The notes under the pieces were generated by a model. The model searched no databases, was not told where the DNA came from, and was given only the letters and a program-made list of their open reading frames with translations. DNA of 64,000 nt, from positions 124,001-188,000 of the forward strand of contig QCKF01000001.1 of assembly GCA_003215545.1 (NCBI GenBank), given 5' to 3'. Shown here in pieces: positions 41,020 to 51,053 of the stretch (the first letter of the stretch is position 1; every line of letters begins with the position of its first letter). The position numbers were made by a program, and so were the translations under genes. Source of the stretch: Prochlorococcus sp. AG-409-L14 (GTDB lineage: Bacteria > Cyanobacteriota > Cyanobacteriia > PCC-6307 > Cyanobiaceae).

Positions 41020-41928
41020 ATGACCTTCTTTGACTACGACACCAATATGAACCTCCACTTGGAGGAAGTATTGGCTGGCCTTGAAAAAGATGGTCGCCCA
41101 GGGCTCCACAACAAAATTTCAATCAATTGGATTCGTTATAACCAACCAAACCCTTCACCTTCTAGTGGAAAAGGTGCGAGCTGGTCAGAGGAAAGGCTTC
41201 TTTATCCTGCAAGTGTAGTCAAGCTGGCATATGCAATTGCTACCGAAGCTTGGATACAAAAAGATCTAATCCAAGAATCTGATGAAATAAGAAGAGCACT
41301 TAAGGACATGATTGTCTATTCAAGCAATGACGCGACTGGATTAATCCTTGATCTATTAACTGGAACTACTAGTGGTCCATCTCTTTTCGGAGATCGTTGG
41401 TTAGCTTGGAAAAAGCAACGGAATCTAGTAAATGAGTGGCTTAAAGAACTCCAATGGCCAGAACTAAACAAAATTAATTGTTGTCAAAAGACTTGGAATG
41501 AAGGGCCTTATGGGCGAGAGCGTGATTTTTATGGGGCAGGCAATGAAAATCGCAACGCACTGAGTACTGCAGCAACATCTCGAATACTCGAAGCAATAAT
41601 GACAAATACGTTGATATCTCCACCGGCCTGCAAAAGGCTACAAAAACTTCTATCTAGATCGCTAGATTTAACGCAAAGGAAAGCTAACCCAGAGAATCAA
41701 ATAGATGGCTTTCTTGGTGAAAATTTGCCAAAAGGTACTCAAATTTGGAGCAAAGCTGGATGGATGAGTCAGGCAAGACATGATGCTGCTTGGTTTTCAC
41801 ATCCTCAATCGAATCCAATGCTGTTAGTAGTTTTTACCCAAGGCAGACAATTGGCAAATGATCGCGTGCTTCTTCCTACCATAGGGAAAGAATTAGTCTC
41901 ATTTCACTTAGGGATGCAAAGAAGCTGA
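41020..41928 (+). CDS. serine hydrolase, beta-lactamase class A-like
   Basis: 302 aa from ATG 41020; the frame also opens at a TTG at 41002 that would overlap the divergent gene start. The penicillin-binding/beta-lactamase fold is indicated by PASVVKLAYAIA (SxxK, catalytic Ser and Lys), YSSNDATGLILD (SDN-like) and WSKAGWMSQARHDA in the position of the KTG motif. No signal peptide is seen, so it is probably cytoplasmic or non-classically located. Likely a peptidoglycan-related or unknown hydrolase; nothing indicates antibiotic resistance. Confidence 0.78.
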   Translation: MTFFDYDTNMNLHLEEVLAGLEKDGRPGLHNKISINWIRYNQPNPSPSSGKGASWSEERLLYPASVVKLAYAIATEAWIQKDLIQESDEIRRALKDMIVYSSNDATGLILDLLTGTTSGPSLFGDRWLAWKKQRNLVNEWLKELQWPELNKINCCQKTWNEGPYGRERDFYGAGNENRNALSTAATSRILEAIMTNTLISPPACKRLQKLLSRSLDLTQRKANPENQIDGFLGENLPKGTQIWSKAGWMSQARHDAAWFSHPQSNPMLLVVFTQGRQLANDRVLLPTIGKELVSFHLGMQRS

Positions 41929-42102
41929 TCAAAAAAATAAATAGAGCAAATCAAGCCAATACTAAGTGACTGGGTAATATTACTTACCTATTAGTGAAGA
42001 GTTTCTTTCCAAAAAGATTCAGAGAATCAAACGACTAACATATTTTCTTTATATATTAAGCCAATCAGTGTCTTATAACTAAAGAAGAACTCAAGAGGAA
42101 CA

Positions 42103-42249
42103 ATGAAAAAAGTTTTTCAATGGTTTTTGAACCTCGAAAAAAGCATGGGAGATGCACTGTTTCATCCTTATCAAGACAATCAACCTCCATCAATAGGCTT
42201 CCAACCCTTCACAGGAACAAAAAGTCGCAATAAAAAAATCTTTGCATAA
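42103..42249 (+). CDS. unrecognised 48-aa protein
   Basis: ATG at 42103 preceded by AAGAGGAAC, a good Shine-Dalgarno at 6-7 nt spacing, opening 48 codons to TAA. The peptide starts MKKVFQWFLNLEKSMGDALF, an amphipathic helix, and continues with a Pro/Gln stretch (DNQPPSIGFQPFTG) and a basic tail. No transmembrane segment or known domain. The good ribosome site and codon pattern argue for a real gene; I believe related short proteins occur in marine picocyanobacteria, but cannot confirm that here. Gaps on both sides (41929-42102 and 42250-42544) hold nothing else I can support. Confidence 0.6.
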   Translation: MKKVFQWFLNLEKSMGDALFHPYQDNQPPSIGFQPFTGTKSRNKKIFA

Positions 42250-42544
42250 TTCATCCTTCAATCATAAAAAATAAATCCAAGAGATTAGTAATTTGAGATT
42301 GCCATTCATAATTTCTTAGACAAAATATTATAAATACATTAAGAAGCTTTGACTTTCAAGATTTATTTATCCTTGGAAACAAGGTTGGTTGCCTCTTCAG
42401 TGAGGGAATTAAAAATCAATATGATTTCAATTCTCTCTAAGCAAGATGGATGGGTAAATCCTATATCTAATCAATTACTCTCTTCTAATTGACAATACTC
42501 TCTACACTTGCAACTTTTTTGCAACTCCTGAATATTAAAAAACA

Positions 42545-42633
42545 CGGAGAGGGAGGGATTCGAACCCTCGACAGAAGTTGCCTCCTGTAACTCCTTAGCA
42601 GGGAGCCGCTTTCAACCACTCAGCCACCTCTCC
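42545..42633 (-). tRNA. tRNA-Ser (GCT anticodon)
   Basis: 89-nt class II tRNA on the minus strand. Acceptor GGAGAGG/CCTCTCC, discriminator G, anticodon loop CTGCTAA giving GCT, a long variable arm (TTACAGGAGGCAACTTCTGT region) and T-loop TTCGAAT. It reads AGC and AGT codons. Confidence 0.95.
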
Positions 42634-42689
42634 AGGGGCGTAACTACATTATCAAGTGATTGAGAAAGATCCTAGAAATCAGGCCTTAT

Positions 42690-43889
42690 TCAAATCACTA
42701 ATCTTGGGAGTCTATGCCTAAACCCGCATAAAACTTCCCATGGGATAGAACCAGTCAAGTCACTCCAGTCTTTTGGAGTGACTTGATTAGCTCCATCCTC
42801 ACCCAATAATGTCACAACGCCACCAATAGATAGTTCAGGGGAGTCCGTAGCATCTAAAACCATTTGATCCATGGTTATAGTCCCTACCTGAGGCAAAGTT
42901 CTTCCATTGAATAGGGCAGTCACCTTCCCTGAAAGAGCTCTGCTGACTCCATCAGCATAACCAATCGCAACAACAACCAATCGACTCTCCCGTGCAGTAA
43001 TAAAACCATGCCCATAACTCACTCCTACGCCTGCAGGCACATCTCTTATGAGACATACACGTGCCTTAACTGCTAATGCAGGCCTAAGATTTAATTCTTG
43101 AGGCAAATATTCTATAGGGCTATATCCATAAATAGCTAAACCAACTCTAACCATGTCATAGTGAAAACTCTTATCTCGCAAAGTTCCTGCAGAATTAGCT
43201 AAGTGTATACAAAGATCCTCTCTTGCTTTAATTGGAAGGGTATTTACAACATCCTCAAAACGAGATTGCTGAAGGGTTGTAATTTGTTGTGACCTTCCAT
43301 GCATCTCTCCATCAGCCAATGCGAGATGACTATATATACCTTTTAATTTTAAATTCTTCAGCTTAAAAATAGCTTCAATCAAGCTTGGAGTTTCATAAAG
43401 ATCGCAACCAAGCCTTGTCATCCCTGTATCAAACTTCAACTGAACCTCAAATCTTCGGCCAGAATCTTGTGCAATCTTTTCGCAAATCAATGCCTCCCTA
43501 ATACTGCTAAGAGTTGGAATAAGTTTCCAATGAAGACAGGATTTAAGTTCTTCTGCTTCAGTGAGATTAGCCAAAAGTAATATTGGACATTGAAATCCTG
43601 CGTGACGTAGCTCTATACCTTCTTGCAAAGTTGCCACCCCAAGACTGCTAGCACCTCCTTTCAATGCAGCAGCAGAAACTGTTTCTGCTCCATGGCCATA
43701 GCCGTCTGCCTTTACTACAGCCATCAATGCACAAGTATCAGCAAGACGTTCCTTAATAGTTCTTACATTTTCCTGAATAGCATTCGGATAAACCTCAACC
43801 CAGGCTCTCTGACAAGGATCAGACTCACTCTGGAAACCATTACTTGAATCCAAGTTGTCAGGATCGCGATTAGCGATCAAATCATTCAT
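42690..43889 (-). CDS. alr: alanine racemase
   Basis: PLP enzyme making D-alanine for peptidoglycan. The AVVKADGYGHGAE motif carries the PLP lysine (about residue 60 from this start). The second catalytic base region is GVGVSYGHGF, with its Tyr, in the C-terminal beta domain, and GTITMDQMVLD follows. I use ATG 43889, which gives 399 aa. The frame runs to another ATG at 43925, which would overlap the divergent HNH gene start region. About 25 non-family residues precede the barrel domain. Confidence 0.93.
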   Translation of the reverse strand: MNDLIANRDPDNLDSSNGFQSESDPCQRAWVEVYPNAIQENVRTIKERLADTCALMAVVKADGYGHGAETVSAAALKGGASSLGVATLQEGIELRHAGFQCPILLLANLTEAEELKSCLHWKLIPTLSSIREALICEKIAQDSGRRFEVQLKFDTGMTRLGCDLYETPSLIEAIFKLKNLKLKGIYSHLALADGEMHGRSQQITTLQQSRFEDVVNTLPIKAREDLCIHLANSAGTLRDKSFHYDMVRVGLAIYGYSPIEYLPQELNLRPALAVKARVCLIRDVPAGVGVSYGHGFITARESRLVVVAIGYADGVSRALSGKVTALFNGRTLPQVGTITMDQMVLDATDSPELSIGGVVTLLGEDGANQVTPKDWSDLTGSIPWEVLCGFRHRLPRLVI

Positions 43890-43939
43890 AGAAAAATAGC
43901 TACTGAATGTGCATGCAACTTCCATGCAATAGAAGTAGC

Positions 43940-44464
43940 ATGCCTCGGGATATGGATGCTGGCATGCGCCAGGTTCTCGTTCTAAATGCGTCTTACGAGC
44001 CTTTAAACATCACCACCTGGCGACGAGCAATGGTGATGATGATCAAAGGGAAGGCTGTAAGCCTAGAAGAAGACTCCTCTCATAAAATAAGGCAAGGTAT
44101 TCTGTTGCCAACAGTTATAAGGCTTCGCCAATTTGTCAAGGTTCCTTACCGAGAATTACCACTTAGCAGGCGCAATGTTCTGCTCCGTGACAATGGCTCC
44201 TGCCAATACTGCGGCATTTCAGAAGAAAAGCTTTCAGTTGACCATGTAATACCCCGCAGCAGAGGAGGAGATCATGCTTGGGAAAACGTTGTTACAGCAT
44301 GTCTTTCTTGCAATATTTTAAAAGGTAATAAGACACCACAAGAAGCAGGGATGCCTTTAAAGAAACAACCTAGGAAACCTTTAAGCAATCTCATATTTCA
44401 AACAAATAAGCTGATAAATTCTGGTCAACACACAGAGTGGAGAAAATATGTCATTGGCTGGTGA
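43940..44464 (+). CDS. HNH endonuclease
   Basis: About 174 aa from ATG 43940 (MPRDMDAG); in-frame ATGs at 43952 and 43964 and a GTG at 43907 are alternatives. The N-terminus QVLVLNASYEPLNITTWRRAM is characteristic of a conserved cyanobacterial HNH group. The nuclease core is CQYCGISEEKLSVDHVIPRSRGGDHAWENVVTACLSCNILKGNKTP, with zinc-binding cysteine pairs and the DH...N...N motif. No intron, intein or toxin partner is adjacent, so it looks like a resident housekeeping HNH protein whose role is unknown. Divergent from alr. Confidence 0.85.
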   Translation: MPRDMDAGMRQVLVLNASYEPLNITTWRRAMVMMIKGKAVSLEEDSSHKIRQGILLPTVIRLRQFVKVPYRELPLSRRNVLLRDNGSCQYCGISEEKLSVDHVIPRSRGGDHAWENVVTACLSCNILKGNKTPQEAGMPLKKQPRKPLSNLIFQTNKLINSGQHTEWRKYVIGW

Positions 44465-44482
44465 GAAAAATATAGATTAATG

Positions 44483-45574
44483 CTATATACCATCACTTAA
44501 ATCTTCCATTTTCTTTCTTTGCTCTTCTGCAATACAAGCTCCAATTATTTCTTGTAATTGCCCTGAAAGGATAGGTTCTAAGGAAAAATTGCATCCCAAA
44601 CGGTGGTCTGTAGTTCGATTATCTTTGTAGTTATATGTACGAATTTTTTCACTGCGATCTCCAGTCCCAACTTGTGATCTTCTCTCAGAACTCTCACGAG
44701 CATTTGCCTCAGCAATTTGAATCTCTAACAATTTTGCACGAAGTATCTCCATCGCTCTTTCTTTATTTTGTAATTGAGAACGCTCTTGGGTGCAAAAAAC
44801 TCTTATGCCCGTTGGCTTATGAAGAAGATCTACAGCCGTTTCAACCTTATTAACATTCTGACCACCAGCACCACCTGATCTTGCAGTACTAATCTCTAAA
44901 TCGCCTGACTCAATCTGTACCTCAACTGGGTCAGCTTCGGGCATAACAGCTACTGTTGCAGTAGAGGTATGAACTCTTCCTTGTGATTCTGTTGCTGGAA
45001 CTCGTTGAACTCTATGAACTCCTGCCTCAAATTTTAGTTGACTAAAAACTGCATCTCCCTTTACAGAAATAATCAACTCACGAAAACCTCCTAAATCAGC
45101 CTCAGTTGCACTTATAGGCTTTACAGACCAACCAACCTTTTGCCCATATCTTTCATACATACGAGCTAAATCACCCGCCCAAATACATGCCTCATCTCCT
45201 CCTGCACCTGCTCGTATCTCAAGCATTACACTCCTTTCGTCTCTTGGATCTTTAGGAAGCAAAGCAACAGTCAACTTCTGAAGTAAATCATTCTTTTTAT
45301 GCTCCAAACGGCTCAGTTCATCCTGAGCCAAGGCCTCCATTTCAGAATCACCTCTACTGTCTCTTAATAGTTCACGCGTTTGGTCCCATTCATCTTCAAC
45401 CTTAAGCAGAGCCTGATAATCCAGCACAAGAGGTTCTAAATGTGCTCTATCACGTGCAATTGTTTCTAAACGCTTTGGGTCTGCCGCCACATCAGGATCA
45501 GCTAATTGAAGCTCCAAATTCCTGAAACTTGCCTTAGCTGTTTCTAATCTCGACTTAAGGGTTGAAGAGTCCAT
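44483..45574 (-). CDS. prfA: peptide chain release factor 1
   Basis: RF1 ends translation at UAA and UAG. The 363-aa product from ATG 45574 ([16 protein letters not shown] 45580 also possible) has the PAT codon-recognition segment in [14 protein letters not shown]. It also has the catalytic GGQ loop, [18 protein letters not shown], that triggers peptidyl-tRNA hydrolysis. The N-terminal helical domain is intact. It is the last gene of the long minus-strand ribosomal cluster, after rpmE. Confidence 0.96.
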   Translation of the reverse strand: MDSSTLKSRLETAKASFRNLELQLADPDVAADPKRLETIARDRAHLEPLVLDYQALLKVEDEWDQTRELLRDSRGDSEMEALAQDELSRLEHKKNDLLQKLTVALLPKDPRDERSVMLEIRAGAGGDEACIWAGDLARMYERYGQKVGWSVKPISATEADLGGFRELIISVKGDAVFSQLKFEAGVHRVQRVPATESQGRVHTSTATVAVMPEADPVEVQIESGDLEISTARSGGAGGQNVNKVETAVDLLHKPTGIRVFCTQERSQLQNKERAMEILRAKLLEIQIAEANARESSERRSQVGTGDRSEKIRTYNYKDNRTTDHRLGCNFSLEPILSGQLQEIIGACIAEEQRKKMEDLSDGI

Positions 45575-45634
45575 GCTCATCAACAATTAGTCCTATCTAG
45601 TTGATTTAAAATGTTACTTTTCAAAAGCTATAAT

Positions 45635-45955
45635 TTACTCTTGCCCAGAGTCATTTGATTTATCTTCTGAATTTTCCTTACTATCATTTGATTCCTTTTT
45701 TCCAGTATTTTCTTCCTTTTTACCTTTAGATGGTTCTTTTTTATCAGTTGACCCCATGCCATATTTACGCATGAACCTATCAACACGACCTTCAGTATCA
45801 AGAATTTTCTGAGTCCCAGTAAAGAATGGATGGTTTCCACTCCAAACATCAACATGAATTTCTTCTTGTGTTGAACCTGTTGTCATAACAACTTCACCAT
45901 TGCAAATCACCTTTGCTTCTGGATACCAAGTTGGATGGATATCTGGTTTTGGCAT
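45635..45955 (-). CDS. rpmE: 50S ribosomal protein L31, with charged C-terminal extension
   Basis: The first about 70 residues are L31: MPKPDIHPTWYPEAKVICNGEVVMTTGS, then DVWSGNHPFFTGTQKILDTEGRVDRFMRKYG. Only one Cys remains of the usual zinc set, so this is a zinc-independent (C-minus) form. A tail of about 35 residues rich in Lys, Glu, Asp, Ser and Asn (106 aa total) exceeds the usual bacterial length. ATG start; 52 bp after rpsI. Confidence 0.93.
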   Translation of the reverse strand: MPKPDIHPTWYPEAKVICNGEVVMTTGSTQEEIHVDVWSGNHPFFTGTQKILDTEGRVDRFMRKYGMGSTDKKEPSKGKKEENTGKKESNDSKENSEDKSNDSGQE

Positions 45956-46007
45956 TTGAATTAGTAATAGAAAAAATTTAGAGGATTAAATCAAAAAGGT
46001 TAATTTA

Positions 46008-46418
46008 CTAACGTTTAGAGAACTGAGGTGCTTTTCTAGCTTTCTTGAGTCCATATTTTCTACGTTCTTTTGCTCGAGGATCTCTACTTAAATGGCCCTC
46101 AATTTTAAGAGGTTTGCGATTATCTAGAGAAAGCTCACAAAGCGCTCTTGCAGCACCTTGCTTGATAGCGTCTGCCTGACCAGTAAGGCCACCTCCGTAA
46201 ACATTGGCAAGGATGTCATATGACTCATTAAGGCCAAGAGTTTGAAGAGGAGCCTTGACTGCAGCAAGATAAGCCGGATTAAAATTCAAATAATGGTCAC
46301 CAGGACGTCCATTAATTGTGATAGTTCCTTTCCCTGGAACAAGACGAACACGTGCGACAGATGTCTTTCTTCTGCCGGTGCCCCAATAAACAACACTGTT
46401 ACTAGATGAAGTACTCAT
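46008..46418 (-). CDS. rpsI: 30S ribosomal protein S9
   Basis: 136-aa S9 with [29 protein letters not shown] and the C-terminal basic tail [18 protein letters not shown] that reaches the P-site tRNA. Its start overlaps the rplM stop by 4 bp, the standard rplM-rpsI pairing. Confidence 0.97.
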   Translation of the reverse strand: MSTSSSNSVVYWGTGRRKTSVARVRLVPGKGTITINGRPGDHYLNFNPAYLAAVKAPLQTLGLNESYDILANVYGGGLTGQADAIKQGAARALCELSLDNRKPLKIEGHLSRDPRAKERRKYGLKKARKAPQFSKR

Positions 46419-46867
46419 TTGGTTGAAGCTGATTGATCTAGGTTAAGGATTTCTGGACTTTGAGCTGAATGAGGATGTTCTGAACCTCTATAAACCTTAA
46501 GTTTCCTAAAAAGCTGCCTCCCTAAAGCATTATGAGGAAGCATTCCTTTAATAGCCGTTTCAATAATCCTTTCAGGAATACGCTGCTGAAGAGAGCGAAA
46601 ACTCTCAACTTTCATCCCCCCAGGACGTCCAGAATGTCGCCGATAGAGCTTTTGCTCTGCCTTATTCCCTGTAACCAATATCTTCTCAGCATTCACGACA
46701 ACAACAAAATCGCCTGTATCTAAATGCGGAGTGAAGTGTGGTTTATTTTTCCCACGTAGTACAGAGGCCACTTTCGTAGCAAGTCTGCCCAGAGTTTGAT
46801 TCTCAGCATCTACCAGGTACCACTGGCGACTAATGGAATCAATGGAAGGAATAGAGGTCTTGTTCAT
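46415..46867 (-). CDS. rplM: 50S ribosomal protein L13
   Basis: 150-aa L13 with [50 protein letters not shown], then [29 protein letters not shown], all family hallmarks. ATG start. It follows truA across about 200 bp, the only sizeable gap in this part of the cluster, so a promoter may lie at 46868-47065. Confidence 0.97.
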   Translation of the reverse strand: MNKTSIPSIDSISRQWYLVDAENQTLGRLATKVASVLRGKNKPHFTPHLDTGDFVVVVNAEKILVTGNKAEQKLYRRHSGRPGGMKVESFRSLQQRIPERIIETAIKGMLPHNALGRQLFRKLKVYRGSEHPHSAQSPEILNLDQSASTK

Positions 46868-47065
46868 CGCGCCTACACGCTAGCCGGGTCCACAGATATC
46901 CTCTATCAAAAGCGATAGAGATGAGCAAAAGAGTTTTTGCACCCACTTAAATAGGCACATATAAAACTCAAACTTTGATTTTACACTTTCAAGTAAAGCT
47001 TTTGGTTGATTTGATTCGTATCTTCTTGACCTTTGAGTCAATTGTCCAAAATCCTGTTTTTAGAC

Positions 47066-47956
47066 CTAATCCAATAACGCAATTGGAGGCTGAGGTGGAT
47101 CATTTGTACGCAAAGCAAAGCTTGGCAGACAGTCAAAACATGCTGTGTCCTCAAAAAAAACCTCTGAATAACCAACTCTCAATAAAAAAAGCCCCTTTGC
47201 AGGAGCTGCTTCTTTCACATCTGATCTGCGACCTTCTTGCCAGCGCCTTTGAAATTCCTTAAATGTAAGCCTGTGCTCACCTAAAGCAACTAACTGGCCT
47301 ACCAACAAACGAACCATGCCATATAAAAATCCACTTGCCTGAATCTCAACAATAATAAGATCTCCTTGACGCTCTAAAAAAACCGACTGTACGGAAGTAA
47401 AAGCATGTGCTCTATGACTGCCACTCTTCTGAAAAGCCCTAAAGTCATGAAAACCTATGAGACCTTCTAAGGCTGTCCTCATTAATAAATCATCTAACTT
47501 AAATTGATATCTATGCCAGCTCCAAGAATGTAGAAATAGATTAGGTCTTTTAGCATTATAAATAATATATCTATAGCGACGATATTTTGCTGAATAACAA
47601 GCATGCCAAGTATTTGGTCTTAAGACTGACTCTCGGACTCTTATGGTTTTTGGCAATCGTCCATTTAAAGCAGAAGCCCAGCGATAGGTGGGAATAGGAC
47701 CAGAATAATCAAAATGAACAACCTGCCCTGAGGCATGCACACCCGCATCAGTTCTTCCTGCCGCAAATACTTTGACAGGTACATGAGATTCAAAACTTGA
47801 TATGGCTTCTTCTAGTTCTGCTTGAATTGTTTTGCCTTTTTTTTGGCGTTGCCAACCACAAAAATCAGATCCATCATATTGAAGGCTTAAAGCAACTCTA
47901 CTTTTCTTATTTGGTTCAGACAAATAACCTGTCATATCTATAGATTGGCATGGCAT
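47066..47956 (-). CDS. truA: tRNA pseudouridine38-40 synthase
   Basis: TruA modifies uridines 38-40 in tRNA anticodon arms. The catalytic Asp is in [19 protein letters not shown] (near residue 70). Further family blocks are [15 protein letters not shown] and [22 protein letters not shown]. The 296-aa length includes a C-terminal extension of about 25 residues past the usual end. It sits between rplQ and rplM, a common cyanobacterial arrangement. The start is probably the ATG at 47956, with [10 protein letters not shown] downstream an alternative. Confidence 0.94.
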   Translation of the reverse strand: MPCQSIDMTGYLSEPNKKSRVALSLQYDGSDFCGWQRQKKGKTIQAELEEAISSFESHVPVKVFAAGRTDAGVHASGQVVHFDYSGPIPTYRWASALNGRLPKTIRVRESVLRPNTWHACYSAKYRRYRYIIYNAKRPNLFLHSWSWHRYQFKLDDLLMRTALEGLIGFHDFRAFQKSGSHRAHAFTSVQSVFLERQGDLIIVEIQASGFLYGMVRLLVGQLVALGEHRLTFKEFQRRWQEGRRSDVKEAAPAKGLFLLRVGYSEVFFEDTACFDCLPSFALRTNDPPQPPIALLD

Positions 47957-47999
47957 TTAATTGAATATAAAACCAATAATTTCTAAAATTTCTATCTCT

Positions 48000-48350
48000 C
48001 TAAACAAGCTCAATAATTGCCATTTGGGCATTATCTCCTCTACGAGAAACAGTTCTAACTATTCGGGTATACCCCCCCTTGCGATCCCCATAACGATCTT
48101 GAGCCTTTTCAAAAAGAGCATGAACGAGCTGTTTGTCGTAGATATACCCAATTGCTCTTCTTCTAGCAGCCAAAGTACCTTCTTTGGCAAGAGTAATCAT
48201 TCTTTCTGTCTGATCCCTCAAAGCTTTAGCTCTGGCCTTAGTAGTTGTAACTCGTCCTTCACGAATTAATTGAGTGGTCAAACCTCTCAATAAAGCCTTC
48301 CGCTGATCAGCTGGGCGACCAAGCTGTGGTACTCGACATTGATGACGCAT
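48000..48350 (-). CDS. rplQ: 50S ribosomal protein L17
   Basis: 116-aa L17 starting [58 protein letters not shown], diagnostic for the family. It follows rpoA by 34 bp, the normal alpha-operon end, and precedes truA by 43 bp. Confidence 0.97.
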   Translation of the reverse strand: MRHQCRVPQLGRPADQRKALLRGLTTQLIREGRVTTTKARAKALRDQTERMITLAKEGTLAARRRAIGYIYDKQLVHALFEKAQDRYGDRKGGYTRIVRTVSRRGDNAQMAIIELV

Positions 48351-48384
48351 AGTTCTAAGCCTTAATCATTAAAGATAAAATAAA

Positions 48385-49323
48385 TCATGCTGAAGTTCGA
48401 CTCTGAGGAATCGATATGCCAATTCTCTCAAGAGCTTCCAATACTTCGTCAGCTGATTTAGATCCGAAATTTTTAATTTCAAGCAAATCTTCATAACTAA
48501 AGCCCATTAAATCTGAGACAGAATTAACTTGTGCTCTCTTAAGACAGTTATAAGCCCTCACAGATAAGTTTAATTCCTCAAGAGGAATTTGGGCCTCAGC
48601 AGAAGGCTCAGGCTCTTGAGGCACTTCCTCAACCATGGTGACAGTCGCTAGAGGCTGAAAAAGCTCAATTAGCTGATTAGCGGCTTCGGCCAATGCGTCA
48701 TCTGGAGTAGTAGAGCCATCAGTTTCAACCTCCATCCTCAACCTTTCCCGCGTTGACCCACCCTCTGCAACAGCTGTCTCATCAATAGTGAAATTTACTC
48801 TCCTAACTGGCATAAACACCGCATCAATCTGAAGGAGGTCGATAGCACTTGTATCTTCATGGCGACTATCAACTGGGCGATATCCCACGCCCCTTTCAAC
48901 ATGTACTTCCATCTCAAGACTATGTCCTTCATGAACAGTCGCTATTGGACGATCTCCATCAACAACTTGAACTTGAGAAGAAAATTGCAGATCTTTTGCC
49001 TTTACCTCAGATGGTCCTGAAACAACTAAACGACCAATTTCTAGCTCCTGAGTGCGGCTATTGACTGAAAGCTGCTTGCAATTCAAAAGAATATCAAGAA
49101 CATCTTCTCGGACCCCAGGGATAGTTGCATATTCATGATTTATTCCAGCAATTCGAACAGCGGTTATTGCACTTCCTTCCAGGCCTCCCATTAGGACACG
49201 ACGAAGAGAATTCCCAAGGGTAGTTGCCTGACCTCGTTCTAACGGGCCAATGAGGAAAACACCTGTCTGGGAGCGATCATCAGAGGTTTGATTTTCGATC
49301 CGATCAATCTGGTATTGCAGCAC
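48385..49323 (-). CDS. rpoA: DNA-directed RNA polymerase subunit alpha
   Basis: 312 aa from GTG 49323 ([11 protein letters not shown] follows), the length usual for marine picocyanobacteria; the frame extends 13 codons to a TTG at 49362. The N-terminal dimerisation domain has [20 protein letters not shown]. The C-terminal domain, which contacts promoter UP elements and activators, has [37 protein letters not shown]. Located after rpsK in the alpha operon. Confidence 0.96.
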   Translation of the reverse strand: MLQYQIDRIENQTSDDRSQTGVFLIGPLERGQATTLGNSLRRVLMGGLEGSAITAVRIAGINHEYATIPGVREDVLDILLNCKQLSVNSRTQELEIGRLVVSGPSEVKAKDLQFSSQVQVVDGDRPIATVHEGHSLEMEVHVERGVGYRPVDSRHEDTSAIDLLQIDAVFMPVRRVNFTIDETAVAEGGSTRERLRMEVETDGSTTPDDALAEAANQLIELFQPLATVTMVEEVPQEPEPSAEAQIPLEELNLSVRAYNCLKRAQVNSVSDLMGFSYEDLLEIKNFGSKSADEVLEALERIGISIPQSRTSA

Positions 49324-49378
49324 GGTCTGAATCTGTAAAGGAGTTAGAGGAGATGAAGCCAAAAATTAGGCGATGAGG

Positions 49379-49771
49379 TTAAACGCGACGGCGTTTAGGC
49401 CTTCTACAGCCGTTATGAGGTAACGGAGTCACATCTCTTATAAGGGTGATCTCAAGTCCTGCAACCTGTAAAGCACGTATGGCTGTTTCCCGACCTGATC
49501 CTGGACCACGTACAAGGACTTCTATCTGACGCATACCCTGTTCGAGAGCCTTTCTAGCTGCTGCCTCAGCTGCAGTCTGCGCAGCAAAGGGAGTTCCCTT
49601 CCTAGCACCTTTGAACCCACTTGCACCTGCTGAAGACCAGGAGATAACTTCTCCAGCAGTATCAGTAATTGAAACAATAGTGTTGTTAAAAGTGCTTTGA
49701 ATATGCACAACCCCATTTGGGACATTGCGCTTAGCCTTTTTTGAGCCTGATTTCTTTGTTGGTGTGGCCAT
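49379..49771 (-). CDS. rpsK: 30S ribosomal protein S11
   Basis: 130-aa S11 with [46 protein letters not shown] and the C-terminal [18 protein letters not shown]. Platform protein of the 30S subunit. 62 bp after rpsM. Confidence 0.97.
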   Translation of the reverse strand: MATPTKKSGSKKAKRNVPNGVVHIQSTFNNTIVSITDTAGEVISWSSAGASGFKGARKGTPFAAQTAAEAAARKALEQGMRQIEVLVRGPGSGRETAIRALQVAGLEITLIRDVTPLPHNGCRRPKRRRV

Positions 49772-49833
49772 GTTAGTGGGCCTGGTTGATAAAGATTAGA
49801 AAATTGCTGACTATGCAGCGAGAGAAATACAAA

Positions 49834-50199
49834 CTATTTCTTCTTACCAGCAACTGTTTTGCGAGCACCACGGCGGGTTCGGGCATTAGTCCTTGTGCGC
49901 TGGCCCCTTACAGGGAGGCTCATCCGATGTCTGCGACCACGCAGACAGCCGATATCTTGCAACCGTTTAAGAGCCATACCCTCTTGACGCCGCAAGTCTC
50001 CCTCAATAGTGAATGCCTCAGTGGCATTTCTGAGTTTCTGAACATCACCATCCTCTAAATCTTTTACGCGAATGTCCGGATTCACTCCGGTTTTCGCAAT
50101 TATGGTTTTGGCTCTGGTTAAGCCAACCCCATAGATGTAGGTGAGGGCAACTTCAACTCGCTTATCGCGTGGAATGTCGACACCAGCAATCCTTGCCAC
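49834..50199 (-). CDS. rpsM: 30S ribosomal protein S13
   Basis: 121-aa S13 starting [33 protein letters not shown], with GLRHRRG-like [37 protein letters not shown] at the basic C-terminus that contacts tRNA and the subunit bridge. Downstream of rpmJ by 104 bp. Confidence 0.97.
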   Translation of the reverse strand: MARIAGVDIPRDKRVEVALTYIYGVGLTRAKTIIAKTGVNPDIRVKDLEDGDVQKLRNATEAFTIEGDLRRQEGMALKRLQDIGCLRGRRHRMSLPVRGQRTRTNARTRRGARKTVAGKKK

Positions 50200-50303
50200 T
50201 TAGAACTAATCGAAAGGGAACGGGGATCACCTGAGCGGTGATGATCTAGTAAATCAAAAGCTAAAAAGCAAGTGATTTACTAGATTTTCAGAAAAACCAA
50301 GTA

Positions 50304-50417
50304 CTAGCCTTGGCGCTGCTTGTGCTTGGGGATGGCGCAAATGACCATTACCCGGCCGTGGCGGCGAATCACCCGGCACTTCTCACACATTTTCTTGACT
50401 GAAGCGCGCACCTTCAT
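50304..50417 (-). CDS. rpmJ: 50S ribosomal protein L36
   Basis: 37-aa zinc-type L36, [21 protein letters not shown]... with ligands Cys11, Cys14, Cys27 and His32 all present. ATG at 50417, TAG at 50304. It sits between adk and rpsM as in most cyanobacteria; infA is absent from its common place here. Confidence 0.95.
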   Translation of the reverse strand: MKVRASVKKMCEKCRVIRRHGRVMVICAIPKHKQRQG

Positions 50418-50453
50418 GGGTGTGGCTCTCCAAACTGCCAAACCACAATATTA

Positions 50454-51014
50454 CTACAAGGATGGACCTAGTTTTTGAAATATGCGGAGCGAAATATCTT
50501 CAACAGTTCCAGATGCCTGAATCTTGCTAAGCAGACCCTGCTGCTTATAAAACTCAACAAGAGGTTCCGTCTTTTCTCTGTAGACAACTAAGCGTTTACG
50601 AATAACTGTTTCAGTGTCATCAGATCTACCTCTAGCAAGAAGCCTTGCAATCAAGTCCTCATCATCAAGCTCAAGAAGAATTGCAGCATCTATAGGCTGC
50701 TGAAGCTTTGTAAGCAACAACTCAAGAGCTTTTGCTTGGACTACATTTCTTGGAAATCCGTCAAGAAGCCAGCCTCCATTATTTTGATTATTCAATGTTT
50801 TTTCTACAATAGAAAGAACAAGTTCATCACTTACAAGATCCCCTCTATTCATAACAAGTTCAGCTTCTTTTCCTAGGACACTTCCTGCCTCTACTTCTGC
50901 TCGCAACATGTCACCAGTGGACAAATGTGCGATTTTATTATTTGCACACAGCAAATCCGCCTGGGTACCTTTCCCAGCACCTGGTGGTCCAAGAAAAACC
51001 AATCTACTTTTCAT
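50454..51014 (-). CDS. adk: adenylate kinase
   Basis: Interconverts ATP + AMP and 2 ADP. The 186-aa short form starts MKSRLVFLGPPGAGKGTQADLL (P-loop), with DGFPRNVVQAKAL (AMP site) and LLARGRSDDTETVIRKRL. The LID domain is reduced and lacks zinc cysteines, consistent with the short bacterial class. It lies after secY in the spc operon, the usual place. Confidence 0.96.
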   Translation of the reverse strand: MKSRLVFLGPPGAGKGTQADLLCANNKIAHLSTGDMLRAEVEAGSVLGKEAELVMNRGDLVSDELVLSIVEKTLNNQNNGGWLLDGFPRNVVQAKALELLLTKLQQPIDAAILLELDDEDLIARLLARGRSDDTETVIRKRLVVYREKTEPLVEFYKQQGLLSKIQASGTVEDISLRIFQKLGPSL

Positions 51015-51053
51015 GTGATTTCGAATAAGGGAGAGAATTAACAGTGATGATTA

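Noticed and set aside
41020-41928. Serine hydrolase as an antibiotic-resistance beta-lactamase
   Set aside because: Motifs are only class-A-like, there is no clear signal peptide or mobile context, so a resistance role is unsupported.
43940-44464. HNH gene as a homing endonuclease or mobile element
   Set aside because: No intron, intein, repeats or flanking duplication; the N-terminus matches a resident cyanobacterial HNH group.
46975-47262. 95-codon plus-strand frame over truA 3' end
   Set aside because: Antisense to the conserved truA gene; the region upstream of 47066 is plausibly promoter.
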